NCBI RefSeq assembly: GCF_000336555.1
Contig: NZ_KB375281.1
Location: forward strand, 3,197,338 to 3,261,337
DNA length: 64,000 nt
From: Afipia clevelandensis ATCC 49720
Lineage (GTDB): Bacteria; Pseudomonadota; Alphaproteobacteria; Rhizobiales; Xanthobacteraceae
Direction: 5' to 3'
Part shown: one piece after another, positions 1-8,955 of the stretch
Layout: the number at the start of each line of letters is the position of its first letter
Numbering within the stretch: the stretch's first letter is position 1
Translations under genes and position numbers: made by a program
Notes under the pieces: model-generated
Seen by the model: only the letters and a program-made list of their open reading frames with translations
Database searches by the model: none
Told to the model about the DNA's origin: nothing

Positions 1-407
1 AAAATATTGCCCTTTCCACGCGGCAGCATCACCCGTGCCGCTTCGCGTCCGGCCAGGAAACCGGAGTAGCACGCCATCTCCCAGACCTTGCGAAAGACGC
101 GCTCGGTGGTGTCGAGGATCGGGAAATTGACATTGGCGCCGATGTTGAAGATGCAGACTTCGAGCGGTGCATGCTTGTCGGCATCGGTGATGAAGGAGAC
201 GATTTCATCTTCCTTGCGGGCATCGAGCGAGCGCGCGTGAATCTCGCCGCCTGCAGCCTCGATCTCCTTCACCAGCGGCGCGAGCTTCTCGCCGTTGCGG
301 CGGCCTGCAAACACCGTAAATCCCTCGGAAGCGAATTTCTTGGCGATCTCGCCGCCGATGTAGTCGCCGGCGCCGATAACGGCCACAGTTGCGTTTCGTT
401 TGGCCAA
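1..407 (-). CDS. SDR-family NAD(P)-dependent oxidoreductase (partial, 3' end outside window)
   Basis: Translated from the minus strand, this begins LAKRNATVAVIGAGDYIGG, with a glycine-rich nucleotide-binding loop (GAGDYIG) right at the N-terminus, followed about 75 residues later by FNIGANVNF, the position of the SDR NNAG motif. This is a Rossmann-fold short-chain dehydrogenase; the catalytic Tyr-Lys part lies beyond the window edge. The start is TTG at 407, chosen because GGGAGG sits about 6 nt upstream and no ATG lies near. It is 71 bp downstream of the binding-protein gene on the same strand, so the two may be co-transcribed. The substrate is unknown. Confidence 0.8.
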   Translation of the reverse strand, partial: MAKRNATVAVIGAGDYIGGEIAKKFASEGFTVFAGRRNGEKLAPLVKEIEAAGGEIHARSLDARKEDEIVSFITDADKHAPLEVCIFNIGANVNFPILDTTERVFRKVWEMACYSGFLAGREAARVMLPRGKGNI

Positions 408-433
408 GACAGCCTCCCTGTTCAGATGGTGAT

Positions 434-459
434 GCGCGGCGGAGATGTTTCCGCCGCGC
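434..459 (-). terminator. GC-rich hairpin between binding-protein and SDR genes
   Basis: A perfect 9-bp inverted repeat (434-442 with 451-459, loop of 8) lies just after the stop codon of the binding-protein gene. No T-run follows on the minus strand, so it is a weak terminator or an mRNA 3'-end stabiliser that would let some transcription continue into the SDR gene. Confidence 0.35.
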
Positions 460-478
460 GCGGTTCAAGTCAATTCAG

Positions 479-1690
479 TTACTTCGCGTCGTCGTCGATC
501 AATCCGCCGACAAGGTCCCAGGCTTTGCCGTTCCAGCGCTGCAGATTGAGCTGGGTGTACATCTTGTTGTTGGTGGTGCTGGTGTTCACGACAATTCCCG
601 GCAAAGACATCGGCAGGGCCAGGCCCTTGATGTTGCGGGTCTGCTTGAGGATGTTCTCGCGGGACAGATCGTTGCCGCACTGCTTGAGCAGGGTTTCGAG
701 AATGACGCCCTGATGCAAGCCGGTGAAGTAGTTGCTGTCGGCATGGTCCGCGCCCGGCATGTGCTTTTCCATAAATGCGCGATACAGCTTCACGCCCGGA
801 TCGTTGGCCCATTTCGTATCGTCTGGATCCTTGCGATAGGTCGCGGTCATCACGCCGGTCGAGATGTCGAGGCCTGCGGGGGCAAGGACGGCCGCGATCG
901 AACTTGAAATCAGGTTGGTGATGAACAGCGGCTTCCAGCCGGATTCGTGGGTCTTGCGGATCGCCTGCGCGGCGAACTTCGGCGTGCCGGCGAACAGCAT
1001 GACAGTCGCGCCGCTGCTCTTCAGCGACACGATCTGCGAGTCGATGGTCGGCTGGCTGACCTCATAGCTGGACGTCACGACCTTGCTGTCGAATGCTTCT
1101 TTCAACTCGGCCTTGAAGCCATTGACGAAATCTTTGCCGAGATCGTCGTTCTGATAGAGGATCGCGATCTTGGCGTCCGGCATTTCCTTGGCGAGATAGC
1201 GGGCGTAGGCGCGAGACTCGGTATCGTAGCTCGGCAGCCCGGTGGTGATCATCGGGTATTCTTTGTAGTCCGTGAAGCGCGTTGCGCCGGTTACGATGAA
1301 CGCCTGCGGGATTTTCTTTGCCGCAAGATACTTTGCGATGGCGAGATTGCTCGGCGTGCCGAGAGTCGAGAACATGAAGGCGACTTCGTCGGATTCCACC
1401 AGCTTGCGGGTGTGCTCCACGGCCTTGGGCGGGCTGTAGGAATCGTCCATCGCGATGAGGTTGATCTTGCGGCCGTTGATGCCGCCCTTCTCGTTGATGA
1501 GATCGACATAGGCGATCAGGGATTTTCCGACCGCGCCGAGCGCCGAGGCCGGGCCGCTGAACGGAAACACCGCGCCGACCTTGATCTCCGTCGCCGTGAC
1601 GCCGGGCGCATCGGCGGCCATCGCCGGGAGCGGCAGTCCGGCAAGCAACAGGGCGGCCGCGGTGGCCTTGAGTGCTGTTCTCCTCAGCAT
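479..1690 (-). CDS. ABC transporter substrate-binding protein, branched-chain amino acid (LivK) type
   Basis: A 403-residue periplasmic binding protein of the Leu/Ile/Val family (type I periplasmic binding fold). It has a typical signal peptide: MLRRTALK, a hydrophobic AAALLLAGLPL stretch and a likely cut after AMA. The mature part begins with EIKVGAVFPFSGPASALGAV, the usual family N-terminus, followed by LINEKGGINGRKI. The ATG at 1690 has AGAGGAG about 7 nt upstream. No permease or ATPase genes are adjacent, so it either serves a transporter encoded elsewhere or acts with a component outside the window. In this family such proteins often bind aromatic acids or other non-amino-acid ligands, so the ligand cannot be named. 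Confidence 0.9.
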   Translation of the reverse strand: MLRRTALKATAAALLLAGLPLPAMAADAPGVTATEIKVGAVFPFSGPASALGAVGKSLIAYVDLINEKGGINGRKINLIAMDDSYSPPKAVEHTRKLVESDEVAFMFSTLGTPSNLAIAKYLAAKKIPQAFIVTGATRFTDYKEYPMITTGLPSYDTESRAYARYLAKEMPDAKIAILYQNDDLGKDFVNGFKAELKEAFDSKVVTSSYEVSQPTIDSQIVSLKSSGATVMLFAGTPKFAAQAIRKTHESGWKPLFITNLISSSIAAVLAPAGLDISTGVMTATYRKDPDDTKWANDPGVKLYRAFMEKHMPGADHADSNYFTGLHQGVILETLLKQCGNDLSRENILKQTRNIKGLALPMSLPGIVVNTSTTNNKMYTQLNLQRWNGKAWDLVGGLIDDDAK

Positions 1691-1766
1691 GGATCGTCTC
1701 CTCTGATTGGTTGTTGTTGGGCCCGGACCCGCACGGGGTCCCTCGGCCATCCCATCGACCAATAGG

Positions 1767-1781
1767 GTTCTAATAAAGAAC
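1767..1781. promoter_or_regulatory. Inverted repeat in divergent promoter region (candidate HxlR operator)
   Basis: GTTCT-AATAA-AGAAC is a perfect 5-bp inverted repeat in the AT-richest part of the 231-bp gap between the binding-protein gene (minus) and the HxlR regulator (plus). The location suits an operator for the regulator. The arms are short, so chance is possible. Confidence 0.3.
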
Positions 1782-1921
1782 TGTCAATGCAATCGGGTGA
1801 GGCAGGAAACTTACCGCAACGCACAAAACAAATGCTTCGCGGATTTCGCGGTCGGCGGTATAGTGCATACCAAATCGGAATTGATCGCTGTCGCTCCCTC
1901 GTGACAGCGGGGAGATACGGC

Positions 1922-2419
1922 ATGAAATGGGATCGTCTCGACGAGGAAGCCTGTTCGATGTCACGCACGGTATCCGTGATCGGTGACCGCTGGACGCTTC
2001 TGATCCTGCGCGATTGTTTCCGGCGCATCCGGCGCTTCGATGAATTTCAGTCACGCCTCGGCATCACGCGGCATCTGTTGGCCGAGCGGCTGCGCAAGCT
2101 GGTGCGGCAGGGAGTCTTGCGCAAGGTCGTCTATCAGGAGCGGCCGAAGCGTTACGAATACATTCTGACCCAGAAGGGTCTCGAACTGCATCCGATCATG
2201 ATGGCGATCGTGCATTGGGGCGATGTGCATATGGCGGACGAACGGGGCCGGCCTGTGCTGCATCAGCATAAGACCTGCGGCCACCATTTCGATCCGGTGA
2301 TGACCTGTTCGGTGTGCAATGAACCGCTGACGGCCAAGGAGGTGCATGTGCATCCGGGGCCCGGCGCCGACAAATCGAAAACCCTGCTGCCGTCGCTCGA
2401 ACAGCAGGCCATGGACTGA
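1922..2419 (+). CDS. HxlR-family transcriptional regulator with C-terminal zinc-ribbon-like motif
   Basis: A 165-residue winged-helix protein of the HxlR family. It starts MKWDRLDEEACSMSRTVSVI with the conserved N-terminal Cys, then GDRWTLLILRDCFRRIRRF and the recognition region GITRHLLAERLRKLV, the classic HxlR signature. After the wing, the C-terminus carries CGHHFDPVMTCSVC, a cluster that looks metal-binding and occurs in a subset of the family. The ATG at 1922 has GGGGAGA upstream. It is transcribed away from the binding-protein gene and followed 106 bp later by a GST gene. The effector is unknown; regulation of the neighbouring transport or GST genes is inference. Confidence 0.9.
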   Translation: MKWDRLDEEACSMSRTVSVIGDRWTLLILRDCFRRIRRFDEFQSRLGITRHLLAERLRKLVRQGVLRKVVYQERPKRYEYILTQKGLELHPIMMAIVHWGDVHMADERGRPVLHQHKTCGHHFDPVMTCSVCNEPLTAKEVHVHPGPGADKSKTLLPSLEQQAMD

Positions 2420-2525
2420 GTTCGCCTCGCGGGAGCCCGCGCCTGTGCGAGGGTTACCTCTCGACTTTTGACGGCATGACTGTCACGACTGGGACGTCCC
2501 TTGGCGACGTACAGGAGCGGCCAGC

Positions 2526-3191
2526 ATGCTCACGGTTCATCATCTCAACAATTCCCGCTCGCAGCGCGTGCTCTGGCTGCTGGAAGAGCTGGAGGTGCCT
2601 TACGAGATCGTGCGCTATCAGCGCCTGCCCTCGATGCTGGCGCCCAAGGAGCTGCGCGCCATTCATCCCTTGGGCAAGTCGCCGGTCATCACCGACAACG
2701 GCAACACCATCGCGGAGTCTGGCGCCATCGTCGAGTATATCGTCGACACCTATGGCAACGGTCGCCTGATCCCGCCGCCAAAAACACCGGAGCGTCTGCG
2801 CTATACGTACTGGCTGCACTATGCGGAAGGCTCGGCCATGCCTCTGCTGTTGCAGAAGCTGCTGTTCACGCTGGCGCCGAAGCGCGTGCCGGGCCTGTTG
2901 CGTCCGGTCATCAAGCCGGTGTTCGACAAGATGCTCGGCACCCTGGTCGATCCGCAGCTCAGGCAGCACATCGCCTTCTGGGAAGGCGAGCTGTCAAAGA
3001 GCGAATGGTTCGCGGGCGCTGAGTTTACCGCCGCCGACATCCAGATGAGCTTTCCGCTGGAAGCCGCGTCCTCCCGCGCCGGTCTTGATGCAAGCTATCC
3101 AAAGGCATGGGCGTGGCTCGAGCGTATCCACGCCCGCCCGGCCTATCAGCGTGCGCTGGAGAAGGGCGGGCCGTATCAGGTCGGGCGATAG
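2526..3191 (+). CDS. Glutathione S-transferase family protein
   Basis: A 221-residue cytosolic GST. The thioredoxin-like N-terminal domain begins MLTVHHLNNSRSQRVLWLLE, where the SR(S)QRVLWLLEEL helix and a following KSPVI cis-proline loop with ESGAIVEYI are the glutathione-binding hallmarks. The helical C-terminal domain contains EFTAADIQMSFPLE, matching the conserved N-capping box region. The ATG at 2526 has AGGAG 8 nt upstream. It likely conjugates glutathione to electrophiles or acts as a peroxidase; the substrate is not readable. It could share a transcript with the HxlR gene in front. Confidence 0.9.
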   Translation: MLTVHHLNNSRSQRVLWLLEELEVPYEIVRYQRLPSMLAPKELRAIHPLGKSPVITDNGNTIAESGAIVEYIVDTYGNGRLIPPPKTPERLRYTYWLHYAEGSAMPLLLQKLLFTLAPKRVPGLLRPVIKPVFDKMLGTLVDPQLRQHIAFWEGELSKSEWFAGAEFTAADIQMSFPLEAASSRAGLDASYPKAWAWLERIHARPAYQRALEKGGPYQVGR

Positions 3192-3208
3192 GACGGTGGT
3201 ACCCTTCT

Positions 3209-3250
3209 GTCATTGCCAGGAGCGCTTGCTTCGCTTTGCTCGCAATTGCA
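3209..3250. repeat. Degenerate copy of the CATTGCGAG-type palindromic repeat
   Basis: The stretch TGTCATTGCCAGGAGCGCTT...TGCTCGCAATTGC resembles one collapsed copy of the palindromes at 8872, 15205 and 54214, with a short centre and mismatches. It lies between the convergent GST and amidohydrolase genes. Confidence 0.5.
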
Positions 3251-3254
3251 GGCC

Positions 3255-4145
3255 TTACGCCACCGCAGGAAATCCGAACAGCCGCTGCGGATTATCGACA
3301 AGGATGCGGTTGCGCAGCATGCTGTCCGGCACCCAATCGGCCAAAAGGTCAAGCAGATCCGACACCCCCATCATCACGCCCCAGTTGGCGACATGCGGCC
3401 AGTCCGATCCCCACACACAGCGATCCGGCGCGGCCGCGACAAGATTGTTTGCGAAGGGAATCGTATCGCGATAGGGCGGGCCTTCGACGGTGTTGCGATA
3501 GGCGCCGGACAGGCGCACCCATGCGCCGTCGCGCACCAGTGACAGCAACGTCTTGAAACCTTCGTTCTCGATTCCGCATGTGGTCGGGAAATGGCCCATA
3601 TGGTCGATCAGGAAGGGCACCGGCAGTTTCGTCAGCCGCGGTGCGAGTTCAGGCAACTGCCGCGCGTCGACCAGAAACTGCAGATGCCAGCCCATTTCCT
3701 TGCAGAGTGAAGCATAGCTTTCGACCTGCTCGAAACCGATGCCGCCGCCATAGAGCACATTGATGCGCAGGCCCACCACGCCGGCATCCTTCAGCTCATG
3801 CTTGTCCTTGTCGGGACAATCGAGCGGGATCACCGCGATGCCGCGCAGCCGCTGGCGATGAGCGCGCAGCGCATTCACCATCAGGCGGTTGTCGGTGCCG
3901 TGCACACTGACCTGCGTCAGTACGCCATACGTCATGCCGGTGGTATCCAGCATGGCGATGTAGCTTTGCGCGGTGGCTTCCGGCGGCGTGTAGCTGCGCT
4001 CCGGCATGAAGGGATAATCCGGCGGCAGGCCGATCACATGGGCATGGGTATCGACAGCGCCGCGCGGCACCTTGAAGCGGGTTGGACCGCTTTGACGCGG
4101 CTGAGGCCCCGGACATGACGGGGCCTCCTTGATTGGCTGGTTCAT
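3255..4145 (-). CDS. Amidohydrolase-2 family metal-dependent hydrolase (PDC lactonase-like)
   Basis: A 296-residue TIM-barrel hydrolase of the amidohydrolase-2 family. Metal-binding and catalytic motifs visible are DTHAHVIG near residue 33 (HxH), FLIDHMGHFPT and WGSDWPHV. This set resembles 2-pyrone-4,6-dicarboxylate lactonase and related lactone hydrolases of aromatic or sugar-acid catabolism. The gene starts only 4 bp after the stop of an MFS transporter on the same strand, so the pair is very likely an uptake-plus-hydrolysis operon. The start is uncertain: ATG at 4145 or 4157 (the latter overlapping the transporter), neither with a strong ribosome site. Confidence 0.82.
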   Translation of the reverse strand: MNQPIKEAPSCPGPQPRQSGPTRFKVPRGAVDTHAHVIGLPPDYPFMPERSYTPPEATAQSYIAMLDTTGMTYGVLTQVSVHGTDNRLMVNALRAHRQRLRGIAVIPLDCPDKDKHELKDAGVVGLRINVLYGGGIGFEQVESYASLCKEMGWHLQFLVDARQLPELAPRLTKLPVPFLIDHMGHFPTTCGIENEGFKTLLSLVRDGAWVRLSGAYRNTVEGPPYRDTIPFANNLVAAAPDRCVWGSDWPHVANWGVMMGVSDLLDLLADWVPDSMLRNRILVDNPQRLFGFPAVA

Positions 4146-4149
4146 TGAA

Positions 4150-5448
4150 TCAGGCATCGGCGTGAAGAATCCTGCCCCGGGTTTCCGGCAGCGCGAAGGC
4201 TGCGAGGAAGAACAATCCGTAGGCGGCGACCGCGAAGATGCAGATCGCGTTGCCGAGCGTTGTGGATGTCGAGAGCCAGCCCACCAGGAACGGAAACAGC
4301 GCGCCGATGCCGCGGCCGAAATTGTAGCAGAAGCCCTGTCCCGAACCGCGCAGTCGCGTCGGGAACAGTTCGGTGAGGAACGCGCCCATCCCCGAGAAGT
4401 AACCGGAGGCGAAAAAGCCAAGCGGGAAGCCGAGCAGCCACAGCACTTCGTTGGTCAGCGGCAACTGCGTGTAGGCAAGGACGACCACCATCGCGCCCAG
4501 CGAGAAGGTCAGGAACAGGTTACGCCGCCCGATCCTGTCGGCCAGCCACGCGCCGACCAGATAGCCGATGAACGAGCCGATAATCAGCGCCGCAAGATAG
4601 CCGGTCGAGCCGACGATCGAGAGCTTGCGCTCGGTGGTGAGGAAGCGCGGCACCCAGAACGTGATGGCATAGTAGCCGCCCTGGCAGCCCGTTGCCGCGA
4701 GAGATGCGAGGATCGTGGTCTTCGCGATGGGTCCCGAGAAGATTTCCCAGAGCGCCGGGCTGTCGCCAGAGGTCTTCTGCTTCGCCAGCGTTTCCGCCGC
4801 GACCTTCGGCTCCTCCACATAACGCCGCAGGAAGAACACCAGAATCGCCGGCAGCGCACCGATGGCGAACATCCAGCGCCAGGCCACGTCCGCCGGCAGA
4901 TACGAGAACAGCACCGCCTGCGACAACACGGCGAGACCCCAGCCGACGGCCCAGCCCGATTGCACCGAGCCCACTGCGCGTCCGCGATATTGCGGGCGGA
5001 TCACTTCGCCCATCAGCACGGCGCCCGCAGCCCATTCGCCGCCAAAGCCGAGCCCGAGGAGCGCGCGCGCCACCAGAAGCTGATCGAAATTCTGCACAAA
5101 GGCGCAGACCAGCGAGAAGAACGAGAACCAGATGATGGTGATCTGCAATGTCTTCACGCGGCCGATGCGGTCGCAGAGATAACCGGCCAGCCATCCGCCG
5201 ATGGCGGAGGCCAGCAGCGTCACGGTGCCGGCAAGACCGGCGGTGCCGGGATCGACCTTCCACATCGTGATGATGGTGCCGATCACCAGCGGATAGATCA
5301 TGAAGTCCATGCCGTCGAGGGACCAGCCCGCGAAGCAGGCCCAGAAGGTGCGCCGCTCCGGTTTGTTCATGTCGCGGTAGAACGCGAGAAGGCTGGTGTC
5401 TTCGATCGCCGCGACGTCCATCGCGCCGGGCTGTTGAGCCGTACTCAT
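4150..5448 (-). CDS. MFS transporter, aromatic acid:H+ symporter / sugar-phosphate-like
   Basis: A 432-residue, 12-helix major facilitator. The N-terminal half contains GWSLDGMDFMIYPLVIG and the loop 2-3 motif GYLCDRIGRVKTL; the equivalent repeat in the second half is GAWLADRIGRRNL. The D in helix 1 (LDGMDFM) is typical of the aromatic-acid:proton symporter branch. The ATG at 5448 is preceded by GGGGAGC at about 6 nt. With the adjacent lactonase-like hydrolase it probably imports an aromatic or dicarboxylate ring-cleavage compound; this is inference from context. Confidence 0.88.
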   Translation of the reverse strand: MSTAQQPGAMDVAAIEDTSLLAFYRDMNKPERRTFWACFAGWSLDGMDFMIYPLVIGTIITMWKVDPGTAGLAGTVTLLASAIGGWLAGYLCDRIGRVKTLQITIIWFSFFSLVCAFVQNFDQLLVARALLGLGFGGEWAAGAVLMGEVIRPQYRGRAVGSVQSGWAVGWGLAVLSQAVLFSYLPADVAWRWMFAIGALPAILVFFLRRYVEEPKVAAETLAKQKTSGDSPALWEIFSGPIAKTTILASLAATGCQGGYYAITFWVPRFLTTERKLSIVGSTGYLAALIIGSFIGYLVGAWLADRIGRRNLFLTFSLGAMVVVLAYTQLPLTNEVLWLLGFPLGFFASGYFSGMGAFLTELFPTRLRGSGQGFCYNFGRGIGALFPFLVGWLSTSTTLGNAICIFAVAAYGLFFLAAFALPETRGRILHADA

Positions 5449-5602
5449 GTGGTGCTCCCCAAAATCTGCGGCTCTGTTGTGGCCCTGCGTTCGCCGCACG
5501 ACGTCAGGGTTCAGGCTTCGCAACGCATTGCGGCCTGCGGCAAGTTTACGCAGATCATTTTACCTGTCATCAGCCAAATGCGGGTCGCGCGTCTGAATGG
5601 CT

Positions 5603-7339
5603 CTAATATCCGGCTGCTTCCGCGCCGCGTGTGCGCGGGTCGGGCGCGCCGAGCAGGCCATCCGCCGTCACGGCAATGGAATTGGCCGAGGTCTGGCCGA
5701 GCGGCGCGATGATCTTGTGTCCACGCTCACGCAGCGCAGCAAGGACGGTGTCGGAAAATCCGCGCTCGACGCGCACTTCATCCGGCAGCCATTGATGATG
5801 CAGGCGCGGCGCCGAGACCGCCGCTGCAATGTTCATGTCAAAGTCGATGGCGTTGACCAGAACCTGCAGCACCGCCGAGATAATGCGGCTGCCGCCAGGC
5901 GAACCGGTCACCAGCACGGGCTTGCCGTCCTTCAGCACGATGGTTGGTGTCATGGATGACAGCGGACGCTTGCCGGGGCCGGGCAGGTTGGCCTCGAAGC
6001 CGACAAGGCCGTAGGCGTTCGACGCGCCGGGCGCGGCGGTGAAATCGTCCAGTTCGTTGTTGAGCAGAACGCCGGTGCCGTCCGCAACCAGGCCGACACC
6101 GTAACTGAAGTTCAGCGTGTAGGTGTTGCTCACGGCATTGCCCTCCGAATCCACCACGGAATAGTGCGTGGTGTTGCTGCCTTCGCGCGGGCCGGTTGCC
6201 TCGCTCGAGGGCATTGCGTGAGACATGTCGATGGTGGCGCGCTGCCTGGCTGCGTAGTCCTTGCCGATCAACTGGACTGTCGGCGCGTTGACGAAGGCCG
6301 GATCGCCAAGATAACGCGCGCGATCCGCATAGGCGCGTTTCATCGCTTCAATGGAGACATGCAGCGCATCCGCAGATCCGGCGCCCATCTCGCGCAGCTT
6401 GTAGCCTTCGAGGATGTTGAGCGTTTCGATCAGCACCGTGCCGCCCGAGGAGGGCAGCGGCATCGAGACGATATCGAAGCCGCGATAGGTGCCGCGCATT
6501 GGATTGCGGATGATCGGCTGATAGGTCTTGAGGTCGTCGCGGGTGATGATGCCGCCCGCGGCCTGAATTGCGGCGGCGAGCTTCTCGGCAACGGGCCCCT
6601 CGTAAAAGCCGCTGACGCCTTGCGCGGCAATCGCTTCCAACGTTGCTGCAAGATCACTCTGGATCAGGCGGTCGCCGGGCTGCAACGAGGTGCCGTCAGC
6701 GCGCGAGAAAATCTTTTGACTCGATGGCCATTTCGCCAGCCGCCGGTGCCAGTCCGGCAGCGTGTCCGCGTTATCGTCAGCGAGCACGAAGCCGTCACGC
6801 GCGAGCGGAATGGCCGGCGCGATCAGGTCTGCGAGCTTGAATTTTCCCGAGCCGTATTTTTCCAGCGCCAGCGCGAGGCCGGCGACCGTGCCGGGTACGC
6901 CGATGCCGAGCGCCTGATCGCGCGAATTCTTGGTATCCGGCTTGCCGTCGTCCCCGAGAAACATGTCGCGTGTCGCGGCCGCCGGCGCGCTCTCGCGATA
7001 GTCGATGGCAACATCCATGCCGCTGGCCAGATGCACCATCATGAATCCGCCGCCACCGATATTTCCGGCACGGGGATATGTGACGGCCATGGCAAAGCCG
7101 GTGGCGACAGCGGCATCGACCGCGTTGCCGCCGCGCGCCAGGATGTCGCGGCCGATCTGCGCCGCGATCTTTTCCTGCGCGACCACCATGCCGTGTTTCG
7201 CGGCAACCGGCCGAACCGTCTCGATCGCAGGCGGCGCATAGTAGCCATGCCGCGAGTCCTGAGCGAACGATGCTGCGGACGACAGTCCGATGACGCAGAG
7301 CGCCAAGGCGAGTGCGCCGCGCTTGGTAAACAGAGCCAT
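5603..7339 (-). CDS. ggt: Gamma-glutamyltransferase, periplasmic
   Basis: A 578-residue gamma-glutamyltranspeptidase proenzyme. It has a signal peptide (LALALCVIGLSSAASFAQ) and the autocleavage/nucleophile site NTTHYSVVD, in which the first Thr (about residue 390) becomes the N-terminus of the small subunit. GSPGGSRI near the C-terminus supplies the oxyanion and substrate-binding glycines. The enzyme hydrolyses or transfers the gamma-glutamyl group of glutathione in the periplasm. The length and motif order are normal. The ATG at 7339 has GGAGTAAGG just upstream. It stands alone between oppositely arranged transporters. Confidence 0.95.
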   Translation of the reverse strand: MALFTKRGALALALCVIGLSSAASFAQDSRHGYYAPPAIETVRPVAAKHGMVVAQEKIAAQIGRDILARGGNAVDAAVATGFAMAVTYPRAGNIGGGGFMMVHLASGMDVAIDYRESAPAAATRDMFLGDDGKPDTKNSRDQALGIGVPGTVAGLALALEKYGSGKFKLADLIAPAIPLARDGFVLADDNADTLPDWHRRLAKWPSSQKIFSRADGTSLQPGDRLIQSDLAATLEAIAAQGVSGFYEGPVAEKLAAAIQAAGGIITRDDLKTYQPIIRNPMRGTYRGFDIVSMPLPSSGGTVLIETLNILEGYKLREMGAGSADALHVSIEAMKRAYADRARYLGDPAFVNAPTVQLIGKDYAARQRATIDMSHAMPSSEATGPREGSNTTHYSVVDSEGNAVSNTYTLNFSYGVGLVADGTGVLLNNELDDFTAAPGASNAYGLVGFEANLPGPGKRPLSSMTPTIVLKDGKPVLVTGSPGGSRIISAVLQVLVNAIDFDMNIAAAVSAPRLHHQWLPDEVRVERGFSDTVLAALRERGHKIIAPLGQTSANSIAVTADGLLGAPDPRTRGAEAAGY

Positions 7340-7457
7340 AACCTTACTCCGGCAAACCGCCTCTACGGAAAATCGCGATAGCAATTGGACCGCCGCACTA
7401 TATGGTTTCGCGGCAACCACGGCCAATCTCCGGATTGATTCGGCAGGAAATTCGATC

Positions 7458-8849
7458 ATGGCTCAAGCCGTTCCGGCGCATGACAGTCACGCATCCGCGT
7501 TACCGCAGACCTATCCGCCGCGTTCGGCAATCATCGGCTGGGTTCTGTTCGACTGGGCGGCCCAGCCATATTTCACGCTGATCACTACATTCGTGTTCGC
7601 GCCCTATTTCGCCTCGCGCGTCGCCTCCGATCCGGTCACGGGTCAGGCGAGTTGGGGATACGCGACGGCGGCGGCGGGTCTGGTCATCGCCTTGCTGTCG
7701 CCGGTGCTCGGCGCCATCGCCGATGCGGGCGGACGCCGCAAGCCGTGGATCGCGGTGTTCGGCGCGCTTCTGGTGATCGGTTCGTCGCTCATGTGGATCG
7801 GCAAGCCTGGCGATCCGTCGATCATCGTTCCGCTGCTGATCGCCTACGGGATCGCGACCGTCGGCGTCGAATTCGCGACCGTGTTCAACAATGCGATGAT
7901 GCCGACGCTGGTCCCGCCCGAGCGCATCGGACGATTGTCCGGCACCGGCTGGGCAACGGGATATGTCGGCGGAATCCTGAGTCTTGTTCTCGTGCTCGGG
8001 TTCATGGCGGCGAACCCTTCGACCGGCAAAACCCTGTTCGGACTGACGCCGATTCTCGGCCTCAATCCCGCAGCGTTTGAAGGCGACCGGCTGACCGGCC
8101 CGCTGACCGCGATCTGGTTCATGATCTTCGTGCTGCCGATGTTTCTGCTGACGCCCGATCATGCGGCGAAGGCACCGGCGCGCGGCGCTGTGCGTCAGGG
8201 CCTGCAGGAGCTGCGCGAAACGCTGGCGCGGCTGCCGAAGACGCCCTCTCTGCTGGCGTTCCTGATCGCCAACATGATCTATATGGACGGCCTTGTCTCG
8301 CTGTTCGCTTTCGGCGGCATCTATGCGGCAGGCACGTTCGGCTGGAATACGATCCAGATCGGCACCTTCGGAATTCTGCTGGCGATCTCAGGCACGTTCG
8401 GTGCGTGGCTCGGCGGACGATTGGATGACAGGCTCGGTCCGAAAAAGGTGGTGGCCGGAAGCCTCGTGATCCTTCTCGCCGCGCTCGCCGCGATTCTCCT
8501 GATCGACCGCGATGCGATCTTCTTCATTCCGGTGCCGCCGCCGGTGCCGAACGGACCGCTGTTTGCTGCGCCGGCGGAGAAGGCCTATCTCGCGCTCGGC
8601 TTTCTGATCGGCCTTGCCGCAGGTCCGATGCAGGCGGCGTCGCGCACCATGCTGATCCGTCTCGCGCCGAAAGACCGCATCACGCAATGCTTCGGACTGT
8701 TTGCGCTCACGGGCAAGGTCACCGCGTTCTTCGGGCCGCTGCTGATCGGACTGGTGACCGATGCGGCAAACAGCCAGAAGGCCGGAATGGCCGTTCTGGT
8801 GATCTTCTTCACGGCGGGCCTATTTTTGCTGAAGAGAGTTCGGGCCTAG
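7458..8849 (+). CDS. MFS transporter, Atg22/UMF1-like
   Basis: A 463-residue integral membrane protein of the Atg22-like (UMF1) branch of the MFS. The signature GWVLFDWAAQPYFTLITTFV opens the first helix, followed by the DAGGRRKPWI loop and, in the second half, GRLDDRLGPKK. The family includes yeast vacuolar amino-acid effluxers; bacterial members are mostly of unknown substrate. The ATG at 7458 has AGGAA about 8 nt upstream and is divergent from ggt (118 bp between starts), so the two may share regulation. Export of amino acids released by Ggt is a possible link, but only speculation. Confidence 0.85.
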   Translation: MAQAVPAHDSHASALPQTYPPRSAIIGWVLFDWAAQPYFTLITTFVFAPYFASRVASDPVTGQASWGYATAAAGLVIALLSPVLGAIADAGGRRKPWIAVFGALLVIGSSLMWIGKPGDPSIIVPLLIAYGIATVGVEFATVFNNAMMPTLVPPERIGRLSGTGWATGYVGGILSLVLVLGFMAANPSTGKTLFGLTPILGLNPAAFEGDRLTGPLTAIWFMIFVLPMFLLTPDHAAKAPARGAVRQGLQELRETLARLPKTPSLLAFLIANMIYMDGLVSLFAFGGIYAAGTFGWNTIQIGTFGILLAISGTFGAWLGGRLDDRLGPKKVVAGSLVILLAALAAILLIDRDAIFFIPVPPPVPNGPLFAAPAEKAYLALGFLIGLAAGPMQAASRTMLIRLAPKDRITQCFGLFALTGKVTAFFGPLLIGLVTDAANSQKAGMAVLVIFFTAGLFLLKRVRA

Positions 8850-8871
8850 AGCCAGGCGTGAAATCAGCACC

Positions 8872-8953
8872 CGTCATTGCGAGGAGCACTTGCGACGAAG
8901 CAATCCAGCTTTTTGGATTTAGAGTGGATTGCTTCGCTTCGCTCGCAATGACG
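8872..8953. repeat. Palindromic intergenic repeat, copy A
   Basis: Outer arms CGTCATTGCGAG and CTCGCAATGACG match perfectly over 12 bp; inner arms GAAGCAATCCA and TGGATTGCTTCG pair as well, giving an 82-bp cruciform-like element. It lies between the convergent MFS and purH genes, where it could also fold as a transcript end. Related copies are at 15205 and 54214. Confidence 0.88.
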
Positions 8954-8955
8954 AT

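Noticed and set aside
4129..5712. 527-codon plus-strand frame across the MFS gene
   Set aside because: Antisense of the transporter with no recognisable domain; composition typical of a GC-bias shadow.
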